Below, one piece after another: positions 1-5,929 of a stretch of 6,218 bases of DNA. The stretch's first letter is position 1, and each line of letters begins with the position of its first letter. The DNA comes from Burkholderiales bacterium. GTDB taxonomy: Bacteria; Pseudomonadota; Gammaproteobacteria; Burkholderiales; SG8-41. The position numbers and the translations under genes are program-made. The stretch spans positions 1 to 6,218 of the forward strand of contig JAIESJ010000268.1 of the NCBI GenBank assembly GCA_019746155.1, written 5' to 3'. Below the pieces are notes generated by a model. It worked only from the letters and a program-made list of their open reading frames with translations, searched no databases and was not told the DNA's origin.

Positions 1-486
1 CGCGTCGAGCTGGCGTGCGGCGATGTCCTTCTGATGCAGCCACTCTACGGTCTGCATGCGTGCCTTCAGCCAGGCGAACCACTGCCGCAGCAGTGCGCGC
101 CCCGTTTCGTACATGGCATCACCCAGCGCATACTGCGCGACCTCGACCCCCTGCTGGCCGAGCTGCTCGTCAAGCGTCGCCTTGCGCGGCAGTCGGAACG
201 GGCGCTCAAGCAACACGTCCCACTCGTTGTAATTGCGCAGATTCGCGTCGTCGCGCCGGTCCTGCGCGCCGACTTTTACGTTGGTTTCGTAAGCGCCCGT
301 GCGCAGCCGCGTTTTGTTGGCCTGTTCGTAATCGATGCCCGATTTCGCGGCGAGTACCGACGGATGGCTGGATATCGCCGTCACCACTGATGCGAACGGC
401 GGCAAATCGGGGTAATTTGACGTCGGGTGGGCATGTGCCGCTGGTACCAAGCTGAGGCCGATGATGAAAAGCCGAATGGGTTTCAT
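1..486 (-). CDS. TolC/CzcC-type outer-membrane efflux protein, N-terminal part (truncated by window edge)
   Basis: This is the start of the outer-membrane channel subunit of the tripartite metal efflux pump. It would form the trimeric duct that receives substrate from the RND pump and adaptor. The frame is open from ATG 486-484 to the left edge, giving 162 codons with no stop; a full protein of this family has about 400-450. Residues 1-19 (MKPIRLFIIGLSLVPAAHA) form a clear signal peptide ending in AHA. After it comes an outer-membrane-efflux-type N-terminus: 'SSHPSVLAAK' is the usual first-helix motif, and 'LLERPFRLPRK' matches the family's 'PF-LP-K' segment. Helical, Gln/Ala-rich sequence follows to the edge. 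The start is supported by GGGAG at 497-493, six bases upstream, and by the 4-base overlap with the preceding stop. Family assignment is firm; the metal is not decided by this part. Confidence 0.88.
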   Translation of the reverse strand, partial: MKPIRLFIIGLSLVPAAHAHPTSNYPDLPPFASVVTAISSHPSVLAAKSGIDYEQANKTRLRTGAYETNVKVGAQDRRDDANLRNYNEWDVLLERPFRLPRKATLDEQLGQQGVEVAQYALGDAMYETGRALLRQWFAWLKARMQTVEWLHQKDIAARQLDA

Positions 487-794
487 GTGAATCTCCCGAA
501 CTCGATGACCGGTGTGATCCAGTAGGCGATCCTCGGACTGTGCAGAATCTGCCTGAGGGAGCTGACGAGCGCGCGCGCATGGTCGCAACCCAGAACCAGT
601 TGTACCTTCACGCAGCCGGCGCGTCCGCGTACTTGTTCCTGTGTACTGTGTAAAGCCACGTTACGTCCCTGACCATCAACATGGTTGATAGTGAAGCCAT
701 CTACCCATTCCGGATGTTCCAGCAGGTGGCTCACGATCGTTTCTTCCACCGACCTTGGAAAGACCAGCGTCAGACAGCAATCGGCGTGGTTCAT
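483..794 (-). CDS. DUF3240 family protein (PII-like accessory of CzcA/CusA operons)
   Basis: A 103-residue soluble protein of unknown function. What I see matches DUF3240: an N-terminal strand 'CCLTLVFP', the helix segment 'VEETIVSHLLEHPEWVDGFT', a central 'HSTQEQVRGR', and the closing 'YWITPVIEFGR'. From family knowledge, DUF3240 genes usually sit beside HME-RND pumps, and the fold is described as PII-like (ferredoxin-like), as in the divalent-cation protein CutA. No signal peptide or membrane segment is visible, so it is probably cytoplasmic. Cys6, Cys7, Cys61, Cys70, His3 and His72 are possible metal ligands, by inference only. The start ATG 794-792 overlaps the pump stop by four bases and has GGGAG at 807-803, eight bases upstream. 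An in-frame ATG at 809-807 would add five residues but lies inside that ribosome-binding site. Its stop (485-483) overlaps the start of the outer-membrane gene. A metal-responsive regulator of the pump is plausible but unproven. Confidence 0.87.
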   Translation of the reverse strand: MNHADCCLTLVFPRSVEETIVSHLLEHPEWVDGFTINHVDGQGRNVALHSTQEQVRGRAGCVKVQLVLGCDHARALVSSLRQILHSPRIAYWITPVIEFGRFT

Positions 795-3700
795 GCGGGT
801 TTCTCCCATGTGCGAATCAGGGCTGCGCCGGGCGCGATGCCGTAGCGCCTGTAAAGGATCGGCAGAATGATCAGCGTGAGAAGGGTCGAGGTGACGAGCC
901 CCCCGATCACGACGATCGCGAGCGGGCGCTGAATCTCGGAGCCGGGCCCGGTCGCGAACAGCAGCGGTATCAGCCCGAAGGCGGTGATGCTTGCGGTCAT
1001 CAGCACCGGACGCAGCCGCCGCTTGGCACCCTCGACGACGATCTCGTCGAGGGTGAGACCCCGGGCGTAGAGCTGGTTGAAGTAGGTCACCAACACGACG
1101 CCGTTGAGCACCGCAATGCCGAGCAGCGCGATGAAGCCGACCGATGCGGGCACCGACAGGTACTCGCCGGATATCCACAGTGCGAACACGCCGCCGATCA
1201 GCGCGAAAGGAATATTGGTGAACACCAGTACTGCCTGCCGCACGGTGCCGAACGTGGCAAAGAGCAGCACGAAGATGAGCGCGAGGGCAACCGGGACAAC
1301 GATCGCAAGCCGCGCCGCCGCACGCTGCTGGTTCTCGAACTGGCCGCCCCACGTCGTGGTGTAGCCCGCGGGAAAACTGATCTTCGATGCCGCGGCGCGC
1401 TTGGCCTCATCGACGAAGCCGACCAGGTCGCGGCCGCGCACGTTGGCCTGCACGACCACCATGCGTATGGCGTTTTCGTGATCGATCTTGACGGGGCCGT
1501 CCGCCTGCGACAGGTGCGCCACCGCGGGTAGGGGGACGCCGTGCCCGTCGCCCTGCGTGAGGGTAAGGCTGCCGAACAGTGCAGGTGACAGGCGGGTCGT
1601 ATCGGGGCCGCGCAGCAGCAACGGCGTGCGCCTGCCGTTCTCGAGCACTACGCCCAGCGTCTTGCCTTCGAGCTGGGTGCGTAGCGCGCTCTGGATGTCT
1701 TCGACGTTGAAGCCGAGGCGCCCGGCGGCAAGCCGGTCGATCTCGACGCGGTAATACTGCACGCCTTCGTTCCTGGGCGTGAATACGTCCTCGGCGCCCT
1801 GGATCGACTTGAGCGTGTTGACCATTTCCTCGGCCAGACGATTGAGTGTGGCCAGATCAGCCCCGAAGATCTTGATGGCAACATCGCCGCGCACGCCGAC
1901 AATCATTTCGGCAACGCGCATCTCGATCGGCTGCGTGAAGCTGTAGGCGACACCCGGAAAATTGGCCAGTACCTTGCGCAGCTCGTCCATGAGCCAGGTC
2001 TTGTCCTGGCGCCGCCACCCCGCCTTCGGCTTGAGCACAAGGAAGGTGTCGGTCTGGTTGGGTCCCATGGGGTCGAGCCCCAGCTCGTCGGAGCCGGTAC
2101 GTGCGACGATGCCTTTCACTTCCGGCACTGCGGCCATGATCGCGCGCTGGATGCGCAAATCGGTCTCCGCGCTTTGCTCGAGGCTGATCGAGGGCAGCTT
2201 CTCCAGACCGATGATGAGATCGCCTTCGTCCATGGTGGGCATGAACGTCTTGCCGATGGCAAGGTAGACGACGATGGTGAGCGTGAGCAACGCGACGGCG
2301 CCCAGCACCACGGTTTTCGCGCGGCGCAGCGCCCAGTTGAGCGCGGGCAGATAGAGGCGCGTCGCCTGCCTCACAAGCCACGGCTCGCCGTGACCGGCGT
2401 CACGGACCAGAAACGAGGCCAGCACCGGGATGATCGTCAGGGACAGCAGCAGCGAGCCGGACAGTGCGAACACGACGGCAAGCGCGACGGGAATGAAAAG
2501 TTTGCCTTCGAGACCCTGCAGCGTGAGCAACGGCAGAAACACGATAATGATGATGAAAATGCCCGACGCCACCGGTACCGTCACTTCCTTTACCGCCTGG
2601 TAGATGATGTGCAGGCGCGGCAATCGCTGTCCGTTGTGCCCGAGATGGGTGACGATGTTCTCGACCACCACAACGGCGCCGTCGACCAGCATGCCGATCG
2701 CGATCGCCAGTCCGCCCAGGCTCATCAGATTGGCCGACATGCCGAAGACACGCATGAGAACGAAGGTGATGAGCGCCGCGAGCGGCAGCGTGAGCGCGAC
2801 GACGAGTGCCGCGCGGATGTTGCCGAGGAACAGCACCAGCAGAATCAGCACCAGCACCACGGCTTCGAGCAGCGCCTTCGATACCGTGCCTACCGCGCGC
2901 TCGACCAGACTGCCGCGATCGTAGAACACCTTGGTCATCACGCCTTGCGGCAGCGCCGGCGCGAGCTGGGCGAGCTTCGTGCGAACGCCGTCGACGACCT
3001 GCCGTGCGTTGGCGCCGCGCAGGCCGAGCACCAGCCCTTCGACCGCCTCGGCGCGGCCGTCCTTGGTGACGGCGCCGTAGCGGGTGAGGCTGCCGATGCG
3101 CACTTCCGCGAGGTCTCCCACGCGCACAGTGCCGCCGTTACGCGCCCGCACTACGATCGCCCGCACGTCGTCGAGCGTGGCGATGGCACCCTCAGCACGC
3201 ACTACCAGCGCCTCCTCGCCCGAGCGCAGCCGTCCGGCGCCGTCGTTGCGATTGTTCATTTCGAGTGCCCGCTGGAGCTCAGCTACCGTGATACCGCGCG
3301 CGGCGAGCGCTGTGTTATTCGGGACGATCTCAAAGCTGCGCACGAGCCCCCCCAGCGCGTTGACATCGGCCACGCCCGGCAGCGCGCGCAGGGCGGGGCG
3401 GATCACCCAGTCGAGCAGGCTGCGCTTTTCGGCCAGCGAGATGTCGCCTTCGATTGTGAACATGAACATCTCGCCGAGCGGCGTGGTGATCGGCGCGAGG
3501 CCACCCACCACGCCGGGCGGCAGGTCGCGCAGGATGCCGTTGAGGCGCTCGGCCACCTGCTGGCGCGCCCAGTAGATGTCGGTGCCGTCCTCGAAATCGA
3601 TGGTGATGTCGGCGATCGCATACTTCGACACCGAACGCAGGATTCGCTTGTTAGGGATGCCAAGCATCTCGAGTTCGATCGGGGTGGTGATGCGCGACTC

Positions 3701-3886
3701 GATTTCCTCGGGCGTCATCCCGGGCGCTTTCATGATGATCTTGACCTGGGTCGAGGAAACGTCGGGAAAGGCATCGATCGGCAGCTTGCGGAACGAGTAA
3801 ATACCGGCACCGATGACGAGCAGCGTCGCGACAATTACCAGCAGGCGCTGGGTGAGCGCGAATTCGACGAGGCGCGCAAACATCAT
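791..3886 (-). CDS. CusA/CzcA family heavy-metal efflux RND transporter, inner-membrane pump
   Basis: A proton-driven RND antiporter of the heavy-metal (HME) branch, exporting metal ions through the adaptor and outer-membrane channel. At 1031 residues it is full length for the family. TM1 is at about 13-32. Periplasmic porter domains span about 34-330 and 545-855. TM2-TM7 lie between 337 and 543, and TM8-TM12 between 860 and 1012. Typical motifs include 'LPIDAFPDVSSTQV' (35-48), the TM4 signature 'IGMLVDGAVVVVEN' (397-410), 'FMPTMDEGDL' (548-557), 'QPIEMRVAEMIVGVRGDVAIKIFG' (652-675) and 'WGGQFENQ' (846-853). Asp402 and Glu409 match the proton-relay Asp408 and Glu415 of CzcA, while CzcA Asp402 corresponds to Ala396 here. 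By hand alignment the CusA methionine triad (573/623/672) falls on Gly560, Gln611 and Glu660, arguing against Cu/Ag. The start ATG 3886-3884 overlaps the adaptor stop and has AAGG at 3897-3894; a second ATG follows immediately. The substrate is probably a divalent metal, unassigned. Confidence 0.95.
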   Translation of the reverse strand: MMFARLVEFALTQRLLVIVATLLVIGAGIYSFRKLPIDAFPDVSSTQVKIIMKAPGMTPEEIESRITTPIELEMLGIPNKRILRSVSKYAIADITIDFEDGTDIYWARQQVAERLNGILRDLPPGVVGGLAPITTPLGEMFMFTIEGDISLAEKRSLLDWVIRPALRALPGVADVNALGGLVRSFEIVPNNTALAARGITVAELQRALEMNNRNDGAGRLRSGEEALVVRAEGAIATLDDVRAIVVRARNGGTVRVGDLAEVRIGSLTRYGAVTKDGRAEAVEGLVLGLRGANARQVVDGVRTKLAQLAPALPQGVMTKVFYDRGSLVERAVGTVSKALLEAVVLVLILLVLFLGNIRAALVVALTLPLAALITFVLMRVFGMSANLMSLGGLAIAIGMLVDGAVVVVENIVTHLGHNGQRLPRLHIIYQAVKEVTVPVASGIFIIIIVFLPLLTLQGLEGKLFIPVALAVVFALSGSLLLSLTIIPVLASFLVRDAGHGEPWLVRQATRLYLPALNWALRRAKTVVLGAVALLTLTIVVYLAIGKTFMPTMDEGDLIIGLEKLPSISLEQSAETDLRIQRAIMAAVPEVKGIVARTGSDELGLDPMGPNQTDTFLVLKPKAGWRRQDKTWLMDELRKVLANFPGVAYSFTQPIEMRVAEMIVGVRGDVAIKIFGADLATLNRLAEEMVNTLKSIQGAEDVFTPRNEGVQYYRVEIDRLAAGRLGFNVEDIQSALRTQLEGKTLGVVLENGRRTPLLLRGPDTTRLSPALFGSLTLTQGDGHGVPLPAVAHLSQADGPVKIDHENAIRMVVVQANVRGRDLVGFVDEAKRAAASKISFPAGYTTTWGGQFENQQRAAARLAIVVPVALALIFVLLFATFGTVRQAVLVFTNIPFALIGGVFALWISGEYLSVPASVGFIALLGIAVLNGVVLVTYFNQLYARGLTLDEIVVEGAKRRLRPVLMTASITAFGLIPLLFATGPGSEIQRPLAIVVIGGLVTSTLLTLIILPILYRRYGIAPGAALIRTWEKPA

Positions 3887-4998
3887 TCACCCGCCTTGAT
3901 GCCCATGAGCGAGGCCTTGATCGAGGCAACGCCGCGCACGGCAATGCGTTCGCCGCCCTGCAGCTCGCCGCCGATCAGGCTTGTTGCCGCTCCTTCCCGC
4001 ACGAGTTGTACGGCCTGCGCCCGGAAGCCGGTCTTGGTCTGCACGAATACCAGCAGCCTGCCCTCATGCCGCACCAGCGATGCGTTCGGCACGCTCCATT
4101 GTTTGGCGGTGGAAGGTGCGGCGGCGACGGAGGTTTCAACAAACTGGCCGGGACGCAACCGCGCCGCGCCGTTCGAGATGAGGGCGCGCACCAGTATGGT
4201 CTGGTTGTTCGTGCTCACGCTGCGGCCGATCGAGAGGATTTTCCCGGATGCGTCGTATTTCGGTATAGTTACCGCCGCACCTTCGCGTAGTGCACCCAGC
4301 GCTGCAACCGGCACTTGGATTTCCAGCCACAACGGATCTAGGCGCGCGATCTTGTAGACCGCAGTCGTGCCCTCCAGCCGCTGGCCGGGCGTGACCAGCT
4401 GTTCGAGCACCACGCCGTCGATGGGAGAGGTGATGGCCATGGAGCCGCCCGGCATCGCGCCCGACTGCAGGCGGCTCAATGCGCTGTCCGGGATGCCGGC
4501 GAGGAGCAGTGCCTGGCGGCGTTCAGCGAAAGCAGCGGAAATTTCCGCATAGCGGCTGCGCGTCGCGTGATAGCGGCTCTCGGCAATGATGCCTTCCTGC
4601 AGGAGTTTTTCGTCGCGGGCAAGACTTTCCTTGGCGAGCTGCAGTTGGGTTGCTGCCTGTAGGAATCCACGCTCGATGTCGAGCAGGTTCGGGCTTTGTA
4701 CCCGCGCGAGCAACTGCCCTTTGCGGACCGCATCGTTGACTGCGACCGCCAGATGCTCGACAAGGCCGGGCAGAGGCGCGGCGACCACGTATACCTGATG
4801 GTTGGGAATGACGGCCTGTGCCGGAAATTCCTGCCACCCACCGCCTTGACCGGCGGAGAGCGGGGTGGTCTCGATGCCGAGTGCCCGAAGCTGGGCTGCC
4901 GACATTTCGATGGTGTCGGCAGCATGCAGCGCAGCGGCGGCAAGCAAGGACATTACGGCCGGTGCAAAGAGGCGATGGAATCTGGACTGCATGGTCAT
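3883..4998 (-). CDS. Efflux RND periplasmic adaptor subunit (CzcB/CusB-type membrane fusion protein)
   Basis: The periplasmic adaptor of the tripartite pump, linking the RND transporter to the outer-membrane channel. It has 371 residues. A Sec signal peptide occupies 1-26 (charged 'QSRFHR', then a hydrophobic run ending 'ALHA'). The mature N-terminus carries 'EMSAAQLRALGIET', common in HME adaptors. Split lipoyl halves lie at about 71-102 ('GLVEHLAVAVNDAVRKGQLL') and 187-220 ('ITSPIDGVVLEQLVTPGQ'). They flank a short alpha-helical hairpin at about 104-180. A beta-barrel follows at about 222-292 ('LWLEIQVP', 'LRPGQFVE'), then a membrane-proximal domain to the end. There is no lipobox, no His-rich N-terminal tail, no CusB-like Met cluster and no fused CusF-like domain, so substrate capture probably depends on other proteins. 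AAGG at 5009-5006, seven bases before ATG 4998, supports this start; an in-frame ATG at 4992 is the alternative. It is the first gene of the overlapping operon. Confidence 0.93.
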   Translation of the reverse strand: MTMQSRFHRLFAPAVMSLLAAAALHAADTIEMSAAQLRALGIETTPLSAGQGGGWQEFPAQAVIPNHQVYVVAAPLPGLVEHLAVAVNDAVRKGQLLARVQSPNLLDIERGFLQAATQLQLAKESLARDEKLLQEGIIAESRYHATRSRYAEISAAFAERRQALLLAGIPDSALSRLQSGAMPGGSMAITSPIDGVVLEQLVTPGQRLEGTTAVYKIARLDPLWLEIQVPVAALGALREGAAVTIPKYDASGKILSIGRSVSTNNQTILVRALISNGAARLRPGQFVETSVAAAPSTAKQWSVPNASLVRHEGRLLVFVQTKTGFRAQAVQLVREGAATSLIGGELQGGERIAVRGVASIKASLMGIKAGE

Positions 4999-5003
4999 GG
5001 CAT

Positions 5004-5009
5004 TTCCTT
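5004..5009 (-). promoter_or_regulatory. Ribosome-binding site of the adaptor gene
   Basis: On the minus strand AAGGAA lies just before the adaptor start. Spacing from AAGG is seven bases to ATG 4998-4996 and thirteen to the second in-frame ATG at 4992-4990, so the upstream ATG is preferred. This is the entry site for ribosomes on the whole overlapping operon; the downstream genes also have their own weaker sites. Confidence 0.6.
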
Positions 5010-5022
5010 ACACGATGCTGCA

Positions 5023-5050
5023 CGCGTAACGGCGCAAGCACGATTACGCG
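5023..5050. repeat. Inverted repeat CGCGTAA-N14-TTACGCG upstream of the efflux operon
   Basis: Perfect 7-base arms (5023-5029 and 5044-5050) flank a 14-base spacer, 25 bases upstream of the first operon start and just ahead of its ribosome-binding site. It could be a two-half-site operator for a metal-responsive repressor or response regulator, or a hairpin in the 5' leader of the mRNA. The arms are exact, but the arm length is modest for GC-rich DNA, so chance cannot be excluded. No regulator gene is present in the window to pair it with. Confidence 0.4.
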
Positions 5051-5058
5051 CGGTGTTC

Positions 5059-5067
5059 TGTATAACA
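5059..5067 (-). promoter_or_regulatory. Weak extended -10 candidate for the efflux operon
   Basis: The minus strand reads TGTTATACA, which fits the extended -10 form TG-N-TATAnn (4 of 6 matches to TATAAT). No good -35 is found 16-19 bases further upstream. Transcription would begin near 5052, placing the inverted repeat at 5023-5050 immediately downstream of the start, a usual position for a repressor site. This is a candidate only. Confidence 0.2.
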
Positions 5068-5122
5068 ACTGCAGAATGCGCTTGCCGGAAAAACGCCGGA
5101 CTGCGCGTTATGGACTCAGGCG

Positions 5123-5620
5123 TTATGCCTGAAATGCAGGAGGAGCCCGAGAGGGAGGGAGCAGGAGACCCGCTGCTGGACGATGCGCAGCGAATGCCGC
5201 CATCGCCGGCTCATGCGAGCGCGAAGCGGGGTACGGGGCCGCGGGCGGTACCGGCGTGGCGTGGCCCGGTGACTTTACCAGGGTCAGACCATGCTCGCGC
5301 TTGAACTCGTGGCCGATGGTGATCGCGGGGGACTCGGCAGGCGCAGTTGCTTGGGCACGCCCGAAATACGTTGTACTGCCGGCACGATGCAAAACGGAAT
5401 GGACGTGAATACCGGCGCTTTTATCGTCCCCGATATGAGCATGCAAAAGCGGCGCGATACCTTGCAGTACCGCCAAAACGGCCGTGAGCAGAAGGCGGAA
5501 CAGCGACGCTGCGGAAGCGGACAGATTCGAGTCAGGCAATTTGACAATGATGCGAAAGCGACGGCCACAGTATATTACAACGGCAGCAGCGGCAACTTGA
5601 CCTATCTCAACCAGCGGCAT
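5123..5620 (-). CDS. Small putative exported protein with a His cluster, upstream of the efflux operon
   Basis: I recognise no named family with certainty. From ATG 5620-5618 the protein has 165 residues and stops at TAA 5125-5123. The coding sense is supported by a signal-peptide-like segment, 'LFRLLLTAVLAVLQGIAPLLHA' in protein residues 40-61. Directly after it comes a His-rich stretch, 'HIGDDKSAGIHVHSVLH', and the C-terminal half is Pro/Ala-rich, ending 'LLLPPSRAPPAFQA'. Small proteins with 'PLLHAH' after the signal and a Pro-rich tail occur beside metal-efflux loci in Betaproteobacteria, as far as I recall. The likely place is the periplasm or membrane face, and metal binding is an inference. 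The start is uncertain: no ribosome-binding site precedes ATG 5620, TTG 5659 would lengthen it by 13 residues, and TTG 5539 would give a more normal signal peptide (138 residues). It ends 124 bases before the adaptor start on the same strand and may be cotranscribed with it. Confidence 0.55.
   Translation of the reverse strand: MPLVEIGQVAAAAVVIYCGRRFRIIVKLPDSNLSASAASLFRLLLTAVLAVLQGIAPLLHAHIGDDKSAGIHVHSVLHRAGSTTYFGRAQATAPAESPAITIGHEFKREHGLTLVKSPGHATPVPPAAPYPASRSHEPAMAAFAAHRPAAGLLLPPSRAPPAFQA
5569..5595 (-). promoter_or_regulatory. Low-confidence promoter candidate for the small exported protein gene
   Basis: On the minus strand TTGCCG (5595-5590) and TATACT (5574-5569) are separated by 15 bases, shorter than the usual 16-18. 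If real, transcription would start near 5562, downstream of ATG 5620. That would favour the TTG start at 5539 for the small exported protein. Confidence 0.18.
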
Positions 5621-5703
5621 GTTGAACCATGCAATGCGGTGACGGTTTCTGGTGCACAAAGCCCGTACGGCCGCAACTGCCTATGTATACTATTGATTTT
5701 TAA

Positions 5704-5718
5704 TGTTTTTTAAAAACA
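5704..5718. repeat. AT-rich perfect palindrome in the divergent intergenic region
   Basis: TGTTTTT and AAAAACA arms of seven bases flank a single T. It lies in an AT-rich patch (about 5687-5720) that contrasts with the GC-rich surroundings, between the minus-strand small gene and the plus-strand features. It could be a repressor-type operator or simply part of an AT-rich promoter region. The stem is too weak and AT-only to be a convincing intrinsic terminator. The rest of the gap 5621-5812 shows no gene that I can support. Confidence 0.4.
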
Positions 5719-5759
5719 CTTTGGGTGGCGCGGCGCTATGCGGAAGCCGCCAACCCGTT

Positions 5760-5788
5760 TTGACAGAGGTGTAAACCGACATTAAAAC
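5760..5788 (+). promoter_or_regulatory. Sigma70-type promoter candidate, plus strand
   Basis: A consensus -35 TTGACA (5760-5765) is followed after 17 bases by TAAAAC (5783-5788), which matches the -10 consensus at four of six positions. Transcription would start near 5795, just before the ribosome-binding site at 5798-5805. It could serve the transposase-like stretch at 5813 and the membrane protein gene behind it. Part of it overlaps the presumed left end of the IS relic. Confidence 0.4.
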
Positions 5789-5869
5789 TGAACTCGAAAG
5801 AGGAGTAGCCCTATGGAAAATTTCAATCAAAACGTCATCAGACACCAGCTTGGACCGCTGAAGATGGCT
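5770..5869 (+). pseudogene. Probable 5' relic of an insertion sequence (transposase N-terminus)
   Basis: AAGAGGAG (5798-5805) is a strong ribosome-binding site seven bases before ATG 5813. The opening codons read 'MENFNQNVIRHQLGPLKMA'. I recognise 'NQNVIRH..G.L..A' as close to the start of an IS transposase with an N-terminal helix-turn-helix, probably IS481-like; this is from memory, not a search. The homology fades after about residue 19-26, and no integrase core follows. The bases from TGT 5770 (TGTAAACCGACATT) look like an IS end. The coding part uses AGA, CGA, GGA, CTA, TTA and ATA codons within 35 residues, unlike the GC-rich neighbours. The frame stays open into the membrane protein at 5930. 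The alternative is that this is a genuine unusual N-terminal extension of that protein. Confidence 0.4.
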
Positions 5870-5929
5870 CGACAGTGCGAACAAGTGCCACTAACCTTAC
5901 GGGGAATATCATTCTTCGGGAAGCGGAAC

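Noticed and set aside
483..1352. A longer 289-codon minus-strand frame containing DUF3240
   Set aside because: Only the last 103 residues match DUF3240. The upstream part overlaps the pump gene in another frame and is Arg-rich, so the start at 794 is the real one.
755..1531. A 258-codon plus-strand open frame over the end of the pump gene
   Set aside because: It is antisense to conserved RND and DUF3240 sequence, of low-complexity charged composition, with no ribosome-binding site.
2174..4357. A 727-codon plus-strand open frame opposite the pump and adaptor genes
   Set aside because: Its translation is Arg/Asp/His/Gln-rich with no recognisable domain, and it lies antisense to two clear conserved genes. 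It is a codon-bias shadow.
5054..5067. TGTT-N6-AACA inverted repeat
   Set aside because: Four-base arms are expected by chance, and it overlaps the weak -10 candidate. It is not reported as an operator on its own.
5085..5100. CCGG-AAAAACG-CCGG as a terminator between the small gene and the operon
   Set aside because: The stem is only four bases with no following T-run on either strand, so it is not a credible intrinsic terminator.
5541..5576. TTGACA (5541-5546) with TATATT (5571-5576) on the plus strand as a promoter
   Set aside because: The spacer is 24 bases, far beyond the 16-18 usual for sigma70, and no supported plus-strand gene follows closely.
5291..5713. A 140-codon plus-strand open frame across the small exported protein gene
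   Set aside because: The minus-strand reading has a signal-peptide-like segment and a patterned His/Pro content. The plus-strand reading shows no domain, no membrane segment and no convincing start.
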